A DNA stretch of 64,000 bases, from positions 620,001-684,000 of the forward strand of contig NZ_JAAGOW010000005.1 of NCBI RefSeq assembly GCF_010499245.1. Direction: 5' to 3'. Under the pieces are notes generated by a model. The model saw only the letters and a list, made by a program, of their open reading frames with translations. It searched no databases and had not been told where the DNA came from. The position numbers were made by a program, and so were the translations under genes. The stretch comes from Variovorax sp. WS11 (GTDB lineage Bacteria; Pseudomonadota; Gammaproteobacteria; Burkholderiales; Burkholderiaceae_C). Positions within the stretch are counted from its first letter, which is position 1, and each line of letters starts with the position of its first letter. This document shows positions 16,339 to 28,447 of this stretch, piece after piece.

Positions 16339-17778
16339 TCAGGCATGCGCGGCTGCGGGCAGCGGAATGACGGCGCGCTCCGAGCGCCCGGTGACCACGG
16401 TCATGCAGCAGTTCCAGGCCATCACCAGCATGCCGCCCAGGTAGAGCACGCCGCCGAGCACCCGCACCACGTAGTACGGATAGGTGGCCTTGACGCTCTC
16501 GACGAAGGTGTAGGTGAGCGTGCCGTCGGGGTTGATCGACCGCCACATCAGGCCCTGCATCACCCCGGCGATCCACATCGCGGCGATGTACAGCACGATG
16601 CCGATGGTGGACATCCAGAAGTGCAGCTCGATCGCCTTGACGCTGTACATCTCGTTGCGGCCGTACATCCTCGGGATCAGGTAGTAGAGCGAGCCCATCG
16701 AGATCAGTCCGACCCAGCCGAGCGCGCCGCTGTGCACGTGGCCCACCGTCCAGTCGGTGTAGTGGGACAGCGCGTTCACCGTCTTGATCGACATCATCGG
16801 CCCCTCGAAGGTCGACATGCCGTAGAAGGAGAGCGAGACGATCAGGAAGCGCAGGATCGGATCGGTACGCAGCTTGTGCCAGGCGCCCGACAGCGTCATG
16901 ACGCCATTGATCATCCCGCCCCAGCTGGGCGCCAGCAGGATCAGCGAGAACACCATGCCGATCGACTGGGTCCAGTCCGGCAGCGCGGTGTAGTGCAGGT
17001 GGTGCGGGCCCGCCCACATGTACGTGAAGATGAGTGCCCAAAAGTGCACGATCGAGAGCCGATACGAGTACACCGGCCGGCCGGCCTGCTTGGGGATGTA
17101 GTAGTACATCATCCCGAGGAAGCCCGCCGTCAGGAAGAAGCCGACGGCGTTGTGACCGTACCACCACTGCACCATCGCATCCTGCACGCCGGCATAGGCC
17201 GAGTAGCTCTTCATCCAGCCTGCGGGGATCGCCGCGCTGTTGACGATGTGCAGCAGCGCCACTGCGAGGATGAAGGCGCCGTAGAACCAGTTGGCCACGT
17301 AGATGTGCCGGACCTTGCGCGTGCCGATGGTGCCGAAGAACACGACGGCATAGGCCACCCAGACCAGCGCGATCAGGACGTCGATCGGCCATTCGAGTTC
17401 GGCGTACTCCTTGCCGCTGGTGTAGCCCATCGGCAGGCTGATGGCGGCGGCCACGATCACGGCCTGCCAGCCCCAGAAGACGAAGGAGGCGAGTGCCGGC
17501 GCGAACAGGCGGACCTGGCAGGTGCGCTGCACCACGTGGAAGCTGGTGGCCATCAGCGCGCAGCCGCCGAAGGCGAAGATCACCGCGTTGGTGTGCAGCG
17601 GGCGCAGCCGTCCATAGCTGAGCCAGGGAATGCCGAGGTTGAGCTGGGGCCAGGCCAGCTGCGAGGCGATGATCACGCCGACGAGCATGCCGACCACGCC
17701 CCAGACCACCGACATGAGCGCGAATTGCCGCACGACGGTGTCGCTGTAGACGGCTGTGGGGGGATTCGATGGTTGCAT
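16339..17778 (-). CDS. ccoN: cbb3 cytochrome oxidase catalytic subunit I
   Basis: A 479-residue haem-copper oxidase core with about 12 membrane helices. Histidine ligands are visible in RPLHTNAVIF (low-spin haem b), WWYGHNAVGFF and AGPHHLHYT (CuB), and GHVHSGALGW (haem b3 and b). It reduces oxygen to water with very high affinity and pumps protons. First gene of ccoNOQPGH; an FNR box ends 55 nt upstream of its ATG. Confidence 0.96.
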   Translation of the reverse strand: MQPSNPPTAVYSDTVVRQFALMSVVWGVVGMLVGVIIASQLAWPQLNLGIPWLSYGRLRPLHTNAVIFAFGGCALMATSFHVVQRTCQVRLFAPALASFVFWGWQAVIVAAAISLPMGYTSGKEYAELEWPIDVLIALVWVAYAVVFFGTIGTRKVRHIYVANWFYGAFILAVALLHIVNSAAIPAGWMKSYSAYAGVQDAMVQWWYGHNAVGFFLTAGFLGMMYYYIPKQAGRPVYSYRLSIVHFWALIFTYMWAGPHHLHYTALPDWTQSIGMVFSLILLAPSWGGMINGVMTLSGAWHKLRTDPILRFLIVSLSFYGMSTFEGPMMSIKTVNALSHYTDWTVGHVHSGALGWVGLISMGSLYYLIPRMYGRNEMYSVKAIELHFWMSTIGIVLYIAAMWIAGVMQGLMWRSINPDGTLTYTFVESVKATYPYYVVRVLGGVLYLGGMLVMAWNCCMTVVTGRSERAVIPLPAAAHA

Positions 17779-17833
17779 CTTCGGGCCTTCTCGTGGATGA
17801 CGGCAAGTGTCCCGGCGCCGCCGGGGCGGCGGT

Positions 17834-17847
17834 TTGATGCAGATCAA
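17834..17847. promoter_or_regulatory. FNR-type box of ccoN, overlapping the ccoS stop codon
   Basis: TTGATGCAGATCAA is an exact match to TTGAT-N4-ATCAA. It ends 55 nt upstream of ccoN. The ccoS stop codon (17844-17846) lies inside the box, so the sequence has two jobs. Confidence 0.8.
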
Positions 17848-17981
17848 TCGCCGCGCAGAATCCGCTCCCCTTCGCCCTCGACATCGTCGAACTGGCCACG
17901 CTCGATCGCCCACCAGAGGCCGCCCAGGATCACCAGGACGAGCACGACCGAGAACGGGATCAGCAGGAAGAGGATGTCCAT
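17844..17981 (-). CDS. ccoS: cbb3 oxidase maturation protein CcoS
   Basis: A 45-residue single-helix protein (MDILFLLIPFSVVLVLVILGGLWWAI in two overlapping parts) followed by the acidic tail with QFDD that marks CcoS. It is needed to insert redox cofactors into cbb3 oxidase. Its ATG overlaps the ccoI stop by 1 nt (TGATG), so translation is coupled. It ends within the ccoN FNR box. Confidence 0.9.
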   Translation of the reverse strand: MDILFLLIPFSVVLVLVILGGLWWAIERGQFDDVEGEGERILRGD

Positions 17982-20311
17982 CAGCGCTCCTCGACGGGGG
18001 ATCCGGCCAGGCGCGCCGCATTGAGCACCACGACCAGGGAACTCGCCGCCATGCCCAGCCCCGCCAGCCAGGCCGGCAGCCAACCCGCGAGCGCCAGCGG
18101 CACGCACAGGGCGTTGTAGCCGGCCGCCCACCAGAGGTTCTGGCGCACGATGCGCAGCGTGCGACGCGCCTGCGCAATCGCCTGCGGAATGACCGCCAGC
18201 GAATCGCCGAGCACGACGAAATCGGCACGCGCCTGCGCCAGCGGGACCGCGTTGCCGAAGGCGAACGAGGCATGGGCATGCGCGAGCACCGGGCCGTCGT
18301 TGAGCCCGTCGCCCACCATCGCGACGCGCCGGCCCTGGGCCTGGAGTTGCTGCAGGACGCTCAGCTTCTCCTCCGGGGCGCAGTCGCCGCGGGCGTCGGG
18401 GATTCCGGCGCGCCGGGCGAGCTCGCACGCGGCGGCCGTGCGGTCGCCGGACAGCAGATGCAGGGCCAGCCCCTGCGCGCCCAGCGCTCCTACCGTGCCG
18501 ACGGCATCGGCGCGCAGTTCCTCGGCCAGCACGAAGCTCGCGATCCAGCCCTGGGGGTCGCTCAGATGCACCTGCGCCGCATCGACCGGCAGCGGCTCGA
18601 CGCCGCAAAAGTCCGCCGAACCCAGGCGAAGGCGGCGCGCGACGCCGTTCGTGTCGCCTGGACGGCGCAGGCGGCCCTCGAGGCCCAGGCCGCCGTGCTC
18701 CGTCAGCTGAAGAAGCTCCCACGCCGGGGAAGAACGGAACTGTGCGCGCCATGCGCCGACGAGCGCACGTGCGGCCGGATGCAGCGACTGGGCGCCGAGC
18801 GCGGCGGCGAGCTCGACGGCGTCCCCGGGCCGCAGGCCCTGGCGGCAGTAGACGCGGTCCACGCGGGGCGTGTCGCGCGTGAGCGTGCCGGTCTTGTCGA
18901 ACACCACCGTATCAACGCTGGCCAGCGCCTCCAGCGCCTGGAGATTTCTCACCATCACGCCCCGTCGGGCCAGGAAGCCGGCACTTGCGAGCATGGCCGC
19001 CGGCGTGGCCAGCGACAGCGCGCAGGGGCAGGTCACGATCAACACCGCCACCGCCACCATCAGCGCGCGGCCGGGGTCGACCGGCCACCAGAACGCCGCG
19101 GCCAGCGCGGCGGCGGCCAGCACCGCCACCAGGAAGGGCCGCGCCGCGCGATCCGCCAGTTGCGCGAGCCGTGGCTTCTGCAGCGAGGCGCTTTCCATCA
19201 AGGCGACGATCTGTGCGAAGCGCGTGTCCTGCCCGAGCGATTCGACCTGCACCTGCACCGCCGACGAAAGGTTGTGGCTGCCGGCCAGCACGCGCGCGCC
19301 GCGGGGGCGCGGAACCGGGCGCGATTCGCCGGTCAACAGGGCCTCGTCCGCCGTGGTGTCGCCGGCGATGACGACGCCGTCCGCGGGAAAGGCCTCGCCC
19401 GGCAGGATGCGCACCACGTCGCCGAGCGCGAGCCGCCGGACCGCGACACGCGCGAAAGCGCCATCGGCACCGAGGCGCTCGACGCTGTCCGGCAGGCGGT
19501 TCATCAGGGCTTCGAGGGCCCCGGCGGTGCGGTCCCGCAATCGGGTTTCGAGCCACCGCCCCGTGAGCAGAAAGAACACGAACATCGTGAGCGAATCGAA
19601 GTAGACCTCGTGGCCCAGCGCACCGGTGGGGTCGAAGGTGGCTGCGGTGCTGACCGCGAAGGTCACCGCGATGCCGAGCGCGACCGGCAGGTCCATGCCG
19701 ACACGGCGCAGGCGCAGATCGCGCAGCGCGCTGCGGAAGAAGGGCCCGCACGAGAACAGCATCACGGGCAGCGTGAGCACCCAGGAGGCCCAGCGCAGCA
19801 GCTGCGCGGCATCGGCCGTCATGTCGCCCGGCTGGGCAATGTACGCGGGATAGGCGTACATCATCACCTGCATCATGCAGAAACCGGCGACCAGCCAGCG
19901 CCAGAGCGCCAGCCGCGCCTCGTGCGAGCGCCGCGCGCGCACGGCCATGTCTGCGGCAGGCACCAGCCGGTAGCCGGCGGCGGCGCAGGCGCCGAACCAG
20001 CGCGATGGCTTCACGGCCGCGGCCGACCAGACCACGCGCGCGCGCCGGGTTGCCGCGTTGACCTCGACCTTGTGCACGCCCGGCACCTGGGCCAGCGCCG
20101 CCTCGACCGTGAAGGCACAGGCCGCGCAGTGCATGCCTTCCACCGCAACCTGCGATTCCCAGCGGCCACCTGCGGCATCGCCGTCGATCGGGCGGCCGAA
20201 GGCCGGCCATTCGGCCGGATCGTCCAGCAGCGCCCAGCCGGCCTGTGTTTCGGCATCGGGGCGCAGAGGATCGGCGCGGGTCGACGAACCCGCCGGAAGT
20301 GCAGCTTGCAT
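17981..20311 (-). CDS. ccoI: Copper-transporting P-type ATPase CcoI for cbb3 assembly
   Basis: A 776-residue P1B-ATPase: one heavy-metal-associated domain with C62-x2-C65 (GMHCAACAF), eight predicted membrane helices, the CPC metal-channel motif (VTCPCALSLATP), phosphorylation motif DKTGTLT, TGES actuator motif, and GDGLNDGPVLA hinge. CcoI delivers copper to the cbb3 oxidase. It begins 34 nt downstream of an FNR box shared with a divergent usp gene and overlaps ccoS. Confidence 0.95.
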   Translation of the reverse strand: MQAALPAGSSTRADPLRPDAETQAGWALLDDPAEWPAFGRPIDGDAAGGRWESQVAVEGMHCAACAFTVEAALAQVPGVHKVEVNAATRRARVVWSAAAVKPSRWFGACAAAGYRLVPAADMAVRARRSHEARLALWRWLVAGFCMMQVMMYAYPAYIAQPGDMTADAAQLLRWASWVLTLPVMLFSCGPFFRSALRDLRLRRVGMDLPVALGIAVTFAVSTAATFDPTGALGHEVYFDSLTMFVFFLLTGRWLETRLRDRTAGALEALMNRLPDSVERLGADGAFARVAVRRLALGDVVRILPGEAFPADGVVIAGDTTADEALLTGESRPVPRPRGARVLAGSHNLSSAVQVQVESLGQDTRFAQIVALMESASLQKPRLAQLADRAARPFLVAVLAAAALAAAFWWPVDPGRALMVAVAVLIVTCPCALSLATPAAMLASAGFLARRGVMVRNLQALEALASVDTVVFDKTGTLTRDTPRVDRVYCRQGLRPGDAVELAAALGAQSLHPAARALVGAWRAQFRSSPAWELLQLTEHGGLGLEGRLRRPGDTNGVARRLRLGSADFCGVEPLPVDAAQVHLSDPQGWIASFVLAEELRADAVGTVGALGAQGLALHLLSGDRTAAACELARRAGIPDARGDCAPEEKLSVLQQLQAQGRRVAMVGDGLNDGPVLAHAHASFAFGNAVPLAQARADFVVLGDSLAVIPQAIAQARRTLRIVRQNLWWAAGYNALCVPLALAGWLPAWLAGLGMAASSLVVVLNAARLAGSPVEER

Positions 20312-20345
20312 ATGACGAGGCTATGGGCAGGCAAGCGCCATGGCC

Positions 20346-20359
20346 TTGATCTGAATCAA
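20346..20359. promoter_or_regulatory. FNR-type box between ccoI and usp
   Basis: TTGATCTGAATCAA is an exact match. It ends 55 nt before the usp ATG, with TACGCT beginning 22 nt after the box as a -10 element, and 34 nt before ccoI on the other strand. Confidence 0.8.
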
Positions 20360-20414
20360 GCCGCGAGCGCGCCACACGCCTACGCTTGCGCCATCCACCT
20401 CAGCCGGAGACACC

Positions 20415-20858
20415 ATGTTCAAACGCATCCTCGTCGCCACGGACGGCTCGACGCTTTCGAAGAAGGCCGTCGCCAGCGCCATCTCGCTGGCGGCGCAGCA
20501 TGATGCCGACCTCGTGGCGCTCACCGTCGTGCCGCGCTATCCCACGACCTACTTCGACGGGGCGCTGACGCTTGCGCACGAGGATGTCGCGCGCATCGAA
20601 AAGCAGTGGGCCGAGAAGGCACAAGGAATGCTCGACGCGATCAGCACCCGGGCCACGGCTGCCGGCGTCCGGATCAAGACGGCAGCGATCCCCTCGGACC
20701 GGGTGGCCGACGCTGTCATCGCGGCGGCCAAGAAGCACAAGTGCGACCTGATCGTGATGGCCTCGCACGGCCGCAAGGGGATCAAGCGGCTCTTGCTGGG
20801 CAGCGAGACACAGCACGTGCTGACCCACTCGGCACTTCCGGTTCTGGTGCTGCGATAG
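20415..20858 (+). CDS. Universal stress protein (UspA family)
   Basis: A 147-residue single-domain Usp with the N-terminal strand MFKRILVATDGS and the ATP-binding motif G-x2-G-x9-G-S (ASHGRKGIKRLLLGSE). Such proteins support survival in anaerobic stationary phase. A GCCGGAGACACC ribosome-binding region precedes the ATG. It is very similar to the Usp at 55864, and both promoters have an FNR box and TACGCT at identical spacing. Confidence 0.93.
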   Translation: MFKRILVATDGSTLSKKAVASAISLAAQHDADLVALTVVPRYPTTYFDGALTLAHEDVARIEKQWAEKAQGMLDAISTRATAAGVRIKTAAIPSDRVADAVIAAAKKHKCDLIVMASHGRKGIKRLLLGSETQHVLTHSALPVLVLR

Positions 20859-20901
20859 ATCGTCGGGCACCGGCCCTAGTCCATCCGCTGGAGTTCATCC
20901 C

Positions 20902-21081
20902 ATGATCACGAAGCGCACCGCCGCACTACTGAATTCACTGGCATTCATCCTGGCCACCATGGCAGCGACCGCCCTGCTGGTGGCTGCCGGTCTGTCGGAG
21001 GAGCCTGAAACAATCGCCGACGCTTCCTCGAAGCTCACGATCGTCGTCGTCGAAGCGCGCGCTGCGAAACACGGCGACTGA
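20902..21081 (+). CDS. Small single-helix membrane protein, hypothetical
   Basis: A 59-codon frame preceded by GGAG at good spacing. A basic N-terminus (MITKRTAALLNS) is followed by one hydrophobic helix (about residues 12-30, LAFILATMAATALLVAAG) and a soluble tail with a hydrophobic patch (KLTIVVVEA). It could be a secreted peptide or a membrane miniprotein. It starts 43 nt after usp and is probably in the same transcript. No family recognised. Confidence 0.5.
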   Translation: MITKRTAALLNSLAFILATMAATALLVAAGLSEEPETIADASSKLTIVVVEARAAKHGD

Positions 21082-21143
21082 ACGGCAACCGCCCTGTCCT
21101 CATGCCGGCCTGGCCGGCGCGAGGATCGAGGCTTCGACTGGAC

Positions 21144-23120
<1,977 letters not shown>

Positions 23121-23173
23121 GCCTTGGCTCCTGTAGGTCCTTCCGATCGTCGGGGACTCGACATCGATGGACC

Positions 23174-23187
23174 TTGCGCTAGCGCAA
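23174..23187. promoter_or_regulatory. TTGCG-type CRP/FNR-like palindrome upstream of acs
   Basis: TTGCGCTAGCGCAA is a perfect 14-bp palindrome, 53 nt before the acs ATG. It has the geometry of a CRP/FNR family site but TTGCG half-sites instead of TTGAT, similar to published NnrR-type motifs. An identical copy is at 63956. Confidence 0.5.
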
Positions 23188-23307
23188 ATGTTGTGCCGGC
23201 AGGTGGAAGAGGTGCGAGGGCGCACAACGCAGCAGGGGCGCACGCGAGCCTTGCTGCGCCCGCACAGCTTCGATCCGGTGAGCGGCCCTGTCCCGTTCTG
23301 CAGCAGT

Positions 23308-23324
23308 TGCTCAACGGTGGCACA
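23308..23324 (+). promoter_or_regulatory. Probable sigma-54 activator site (aldehyde dehydrogenase)
   Basis: TGCTCAACGGTGGCACA is two mismatches from TGCTCCA-N3-TGGAACA seen upstream of pqqA. A weaker copy, TGTCCCGTTCTGCAGCA, lies 19 bp upstream (23289-23305), giving a tandem arrangement about 100-120 bp before the sigma-54 promoter. Confidence 0.55.
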
Positions 23325-23423
23325 GAGCCCCCTGGAGCGGCCATGCCGCGCCTGTGCGGTGCGCGCCCAAAAAGCTGAGGCCCGACAAGGGCTTGCGCCG
23401 TTCGCGGCAGTGGGCACGCGGCA

Positions 23424-23439
23424 TGGCCCGCGCTTTGCA
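23424..23439 (+). promoter_or_regulatory. Sigma-54 promoter of the aldehyde dehydrogenase gene
   Basis: TGGCCCGCGCTTTGCA has GG at -24 and GC at -12 separated by 10 nt, with TTGCA intact. The predicted transcript starts near 23450, about 58 nt before the ATG. Confidence 0.65.
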
Positions 23440-23507
23440 GAAGTGGCTGCGCGGGACGCGTCGTCCCGGCAGCACCCCTTTTTCAACCACCTGACTGGAG
23501 ACGATTC

Positions 23508-25028
<1,521 letters not shown>

Positions 25029-25039
25029 AGCGAAGCCTC

Positions 25040-25447
25040 ATGTCGTCCGACCCGGGGGCGCCCGAGGCGCCCTGCGGCATCGTCCGCCGCGTGTCCGCCA
25101 CGCCGGCCGCGCAGGCGCTCATCGAGCGCCTGCGCGCCGTGCACGGACCGCTGATGTTCCACCAGTCCGGCGGCTGCTGCGACGGCAGCGCGCCGATGTG
25201 CTTCGCGCTCGGGGAATTCCAGACCGGGGACGCGGACGTGTGCCTGGGGGAGATCGCCGGCGCGCCCTTCTACATGAGCCGCGCCCAATTCGCGTATTGG
25301 GAGCACACGCACCTGATCATCGATGCGGTGCCGGGCAATGGAGGGATGTTCTCGCTCGAGCGGCCGACTGGACTGCGCTTCATCACCCGCTCGCGGCTGT
25401 ATGACGATGCGGAGTGGAAGCGGCTCGAAGCGCAAGGCAATTGCTAG
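25040..25447 (+). CDS. DUF779 protein, aldehyde dehydrogenase partner
   Basis: A 135-residue DUF779 protein recognisable by HQSGGCCDGSAPMC and the hydrophobic C-terminal half. Function is unknown; the family is nearly always downstream of acetaldehyde dehydrogenase genes, suggesting help with maturation or activity of that enzyme. It starts 11 nt after the aldehyde dehydrogenase stop. Its stop codon overlaps the stop of the convergent membrane protein gene (shared CTAG). Confidence 0.88.
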   Translation: MSSDPGAPEAPCGIVRRVSATPAAQALIERLRAVHGPLMFHQSGGCCDGSAPMCFALGEFQTGDADVCLGEIAGAPFYMSRAQFAYWEHTHLIIDAVPGNGGMFSLERPTGLRFITRSRLYDDAEWKRLEAQGNC

Positions 25448-25986
25448 GGCACCCCTTCACATCGCACCTCGTCGATCGGCGGCGCGGATCGTTTGAGCTC
25501 CTTGCCGAGTGGACGCAGAAGCAGATAGAACGCGACGCCGTGCGTGATCATCAGCAGCGGCACGTACAGGATCGGTATCGCATACGCGGCGCGCAATTCC
25601 CCCGCCACGGCGGGAAGGCCAACTTGGATGGCGTGGTAGTAGTCGAAGACGAGCTCGACCGCGCCGATCAAGTTGAACATGACGACGAACAGCCAGAACA
25701 GCGGCCGCATCCTGACGGTGAGAAGCGCGAGCAAGGCCAGCACGCCGGTCGCAAAGTCGCCATAGGCGGCGAAAGTGGCGAAGCCGCCCGGCAGATGGGG
25801 GCCGACCACGCCGGGCAGAATGAAGACGAGCCCAAAAAAGCGGAAGCTGTGGATCGTGGCGATGGCGCGTTGCGCTTCAAAGTGATTCATCACCTTGAGC
25901 CTTGGCCACAGATAGACGCCGAAGCAAAGAAGCCAGGCGACATAGCCCAGCACGAGATGGCTCTGGAACAAGATCTCTTGAGACAT
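25444..25986 (-). CDS. Hypothetical polytopic membrane protein
   Basis: A 180-residue protein with about five hydrophobic helices and conserved-looking charged/aromatic positions (NHFEAQRAIATIHSFRFFG). No functional family recognised. It is divergent from the LysR gene 72 bp away, the classical arrangement for a LysR target. Its ribosome-binding AAAGGA lies in the loop of an inverted repeat (GATCGC...GCGATC, 25987-26007). Confidence 0.8.
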   Translation of the reverse strand: MSQEILFQSHLVLGYVAWLLCFGVYLWPRLKVMNHFEAQRAIATIHSFRFFGLVFILPGVVGPHLPGGFATFAAYGDFATGVLALLALLTVRMRPLFWLFVVMFNLIGAVELVFDYYHAIQVGLPAVAGELRAAYAIPILYVPLLMITHGVAFYLLLRPLGKELKRSAPPIDEVRCEGVP

Positions 25987-26047
25987 GATCGCAATCCTTT
26001 CGCGATCAGGTTATGCGGGCTTCCTGCTCGTGATAAGCGGGCACAAT

Positions 26048-26064
26048 CTTCATGAACCATGAAG
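26048..26064. promoter_or_regulatory. Inverted repeat over the lysR start codon
   Basis: CTTCATG-AAC-CATGAAG is a perfect 7-bp inverted repeat that contains the lysR ATG (26059). It could be an autoregulatory operator or an mRNA hairpin at the start codon. Confidence 0.4.
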
Positions 26065-26961
26065 CCGAACTACACAGTGGCGCCCGGTGCCCTGGAGGGT
26101 GTCGAGGCGTTCCTGCGCGTCGCGGAGCGCCGCAGCTTCCGGCAGGCAGCCGATGATCTCGGGATCACGCCGTCCGCCATCAGCCAAACCATCCGAGGCC
26201 TCGAGGCGCGGGTCGGGGTCGCGCTGTTCACACGCACGACGCGCAACGTCGGCCTGACAGAAGCGGGCGAGCGGTTTCTGGAACACGCGCGACCGGCGTT
26301 CGAGGAAATGGTTGCAGCCGCCGATGCAGCTCGCGGTTTGGCGCAGAGGCCGTCCGGGCTCCTGCGCCTCGCGGCCCCTCGGGCCGTGGTGCCGCTGCTC
26401 CTGCAGCCTGTGCTCGCTTCCTTTACGCAAGCCTATCCCGAGGTCGTGGTGGAAATTGCCGCCAGTGAAGAGCTTGTCGACCTGGCGAAGGATGGCTTCG
26501 ACGCCGGAATCCGCTTGGGTGAATTCATTGCGGCCGACATGACGGTGGTGCGCCTGACGCCGGCATTGCGCTACGCGATCGTCGCCAGCCCAGATTACCT
26601 GAGCCGCCGCGGCATACCTAAAGTCCCCGAAGACCTTCACGCTCATTCTTGTGTGCGGATGCGTCGATCGAGTGGCGCGCTCGCACCATGGCGGGTGGAA
26701 GACGGTGGGCGGTCGCTCGAACTGGTGGTCAACGGACCCTTGGTCGTCAATGATTTTCCGACGATGCTCGGAGCTGCGCTCAGCGGAGTCGGCCTGGCCC
26801 AAGTGCCCGAGCCGATCGCCGTCGAGCACGTAATCGCGGGGCGACTCCAGGAAGTGCTGAGCACGTGCGCGTCCACGACACCCGGCGTCTTCCTCTATCA
26901 CTCAGGCCGCCGCCAAGTGCTTCCCAAGCTGCGCGCCTTCATCGATCACATACGTCGATGA
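26059..26961 (+). CDS. LysR-type transcription regulator
   Basis: A 300-residue LTTR with an N-terminal winged helix (residues 15-73: VAERRSFRQAADDLGITPSAISQTIRGLE) and a periplasmic-binding-like effector domain (about 98-295). The effector is unknown. It is divergent from the membrane protein gene 25444-25986, which it may control. It interrupts the alcohol gene cluster and shows no sigma-54 site, so it may be unrelated to alcohol use. Confidence 0.92.
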   Translation: MKPNYTVAPGALEGVEAFLRVAERRSFRQAADDLGITPSAISQTIRGLEARVGVALFTRTTRNVGLTEAGERFLEHARPAFEEMVAAADAARGLAQRPSGLLRLAAPRAVVPLLLQPVLASFTQAYPEVVVEIAASEELVDLAKDGFDAGIRLGEFIAADMTVVRLTPALRYAIVASPDYLSRRGIPKVPEDLHAHSCVRMRRSSGALAPWRVEDGGRSLELVVNGPLVVNDFPTMLGAALSGVGLAQVPEPIAVEHVIAGRLQEVLSTCASTTPGVFLYHSGRRQVLPKLRAFIDHIRR

Positions 26962-26991
26962 CGCTGCCCGGCTCCGACCTTGGCGGCGGTC

Positions 26992-27846
26992 TCAGGCCGC
27001 CCGCCACGCGACGTTGCCGCGCTCGAAGATCTGCGCCAGCCGGCCGCTCGCCGCCAGCTCGTTCACCGCGCGCTGCAGCGCTTGCGCCAGTTCGGTCGAA
27101 GCGCGCTTGACAGCCATTCCCACCGCCCAGCCGTCGCGCGGCGCGCGCGGCGAAGGCAGCGGCGTAATCTCGAAGCGTGCGTCGCCGCGCAGCACGGCCT
27201 GCAGTTCCGAGGCCAGGGCAGCCGCCGCAACGACTTCCTCGCGCAACAGTGCGCGCGCGGCCTCGGTGCCGTCCTTCCATTGGGTGTTCAGCTGGTTCCT
27301 GTAGGCGCCGCTGTCCGCGCCGATCATCAGCCAGCCCGCCAGCGACTGCCCCGGCACCGCGACCCGACCGTCGGCCAGCTGCGACAGCGTGTCGAGCCGG
27401 GGCACGCGGTCGAGCCGCCTGGCGATCGCCACGCTGTCGCGGCAATAGGGCGCCAGAATGGCGACCTGCGGATTGGCATCCATCAGCGGCCGGTCGACCG
27501 GCACGTGCAGCAGCACGTCGGCCGGCCCGTAGCCGAGGTAATGCCCGCGCCACACCATGTGGCGCAAGTCGTCGGCCATGTTCTCGTCCGCATGGAAGGG
27601 CAGCAGCGAGAGCCGCACGCCCAGCGACTCGGCCAGCGCCTGGGCCAGCTCGACGTCGATGCCCTTGCCACCCGCATGGAAGGGCGGCATGTCCTGGTAG
27701 ATGCCGACGGTCAGCGTGCCCCGCTCGCGCACGCGCTCCAGCGGGGTGGCCCCCGCGTGCAGCGGCAGGCCCGCCAGGCCCGAGGCAGCGCCGGCGGCGC
27801 CCAGCCAGCGCAGACAGTCGCGGCGGCTCGCTCCAATGCTTTTCAT
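26992..27846 (-). CDS. Quinoprotein-associated periplasmic substrate-binding protein
   Basis: A 284-residue SBP_bac_3-fold protein with a twin-arginine-like signal (ASRRDCLRWLGAAGAASGLA). It belongs with the binding-protein-like partners (MoxJ/XoxJ-like, PedF-linked) encoded beside PQQ alcohol dehydrogenases, which bind and help activate the dehydrogenase rather than feed an ABC importer; no ABC transporter genes are present. Motifs: LTVGIYQDMPPF and DVELAQALAESLG. It starts 12 nt after pedF and shares its sigma-54 promoter. Confidence 0.85.
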   Translation of the reverse strand: MKSIGASRRDCLRWLGAAGAASGLAGLPLHAGATPLERVRERGTLTVGIYQDMPPFHAGGKGIDVELAQALAESLGVRLSLLPFHADENMADDLRHMVWRGHYLGYGPADVLLHVPVDRPLMDANPQVAILAPYCRDSVAIARRLDRVPRLDTLSQLADGRVAVPGQSLAGWLMIGADSGAYRNQLNTQWKDGTEAARALLREEVVAAAALASELQAVLRGDARFEITPLPSPRAPRDGWAVGMAVKRASTELAQALQRAVNELAASGRLAQIFERGNVAWRAA

Positions 27847-27858
27847 GGCCGCCTCCGC

Positions 27859-28380
27859 TCAGAAGGGCTTCTCGCGGCGCGTCTCGAGGTACGCCTTGAT
27901 CGACCAGACGGCTTCCTGGTTCATCACGCCTTCGAAGGGCGGCATGTACACAGCGCCGTTGCGGGTGCGGCCGGCGCGCACGGTCGAGGAATAGAACTCG
28001 TCGATCTCCTTCACGCAGGCAGCCCGGCGTCCGGCGTCCTTCATCGTCGCGCACTCGCCGTCGAGCTTGCGCAGATCGGGCGCGATGCCGCCGGAGATCG
28101 CGTCCAGGCCATGGCAGCGCGCGCAGTTCTGGTTGTAGGCAGAGGTGCCGATCTTGACCGCCGCCTCGCTGCCGCGGTAGGGATTCTCGACGCGCCACTG
28201 CTCGCCGAGCTTGGGCAGCGCCGAGGTGTCGACGGCCTGGGGTGTCACATCGCCATGCGCCCAGGCCATGGGGGCGGCGACGCAGGCGCAGAGGGCCAGC
28301 AGCAGTGCGCTGGCCTTCGCGGCGCCGCGCCCGGACGGCGGGCGAATGGAAACGGGGGTGCGGTGAGGATTGCGGTCCAT
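27859..28380 (-). CDS. pedF: Cytochrome c-550 PedF
   Basis: A 173-residue monohaem periplasmic cytochrome c. A signal peptide ends near AMAWA (about residue 41), the haem motif is C86-ARCH (QNCARCHGLDAISGG) and the Met ligand is in VYMPPFEG. This is the electron acceptor associated with PQQ ethanol dehydrogenases (ExaB/PedF group). A sigma-54 promoter is just upstream. A second Cys pair (GECATMK and RRAAC) probably forms a disulfide. Confidence 0.9.
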   Translation of the reverse strand: MDRNPHRTPVSIRPPSGRGAAKASALLLALCACVAAPMAWAHGDVTPQAVDTSALPKLGEQWRVENPYRGSEAAVKIGTSAYNQNCARCHGLDAISGGIAPDLRKLDGECATMKDAGRRAACVKEIDEFYSSTVRAGRTRNGAVYMPPFEGVMNQEAVWSIKAYLETRREKPF

Positions 28381-28424
28381 GTCAGGTCTCCGTCATGGTT
28401 GTGTTGAAGGATGCGCAGCGGTCC

Positions 28425-28439
28425 GCAAACCCCGTGCCA
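28425..28439 (-). promoter_or_regulatory. Sigma-54 promoter of pedF
   Basis: On the minus strand TGGCACGGGGTTTGC matches TGGCAC-N5-TTGC exactly. The predicted start is near 28413, about 33 nt before the pedF ATG. Confidence 0.75.
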
Positions 28440-28447
28440 CGCCGACC

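Larger units (their letters stand above)
23121..23507. other. Divergent intergenic region acs / aldehyde dehydrogenase
   Basis: 387 bp with no supported gene. It holds a CRP/FNR-like palindrome near acs (23174), tandem inverted repeats resembling the sigma-54 activator site (23289-23305 and 23308-23324) and a sigma-54 promoter (23424-23439) facing the aldehyde dehydrogenase gene. Confidence 0.7.
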
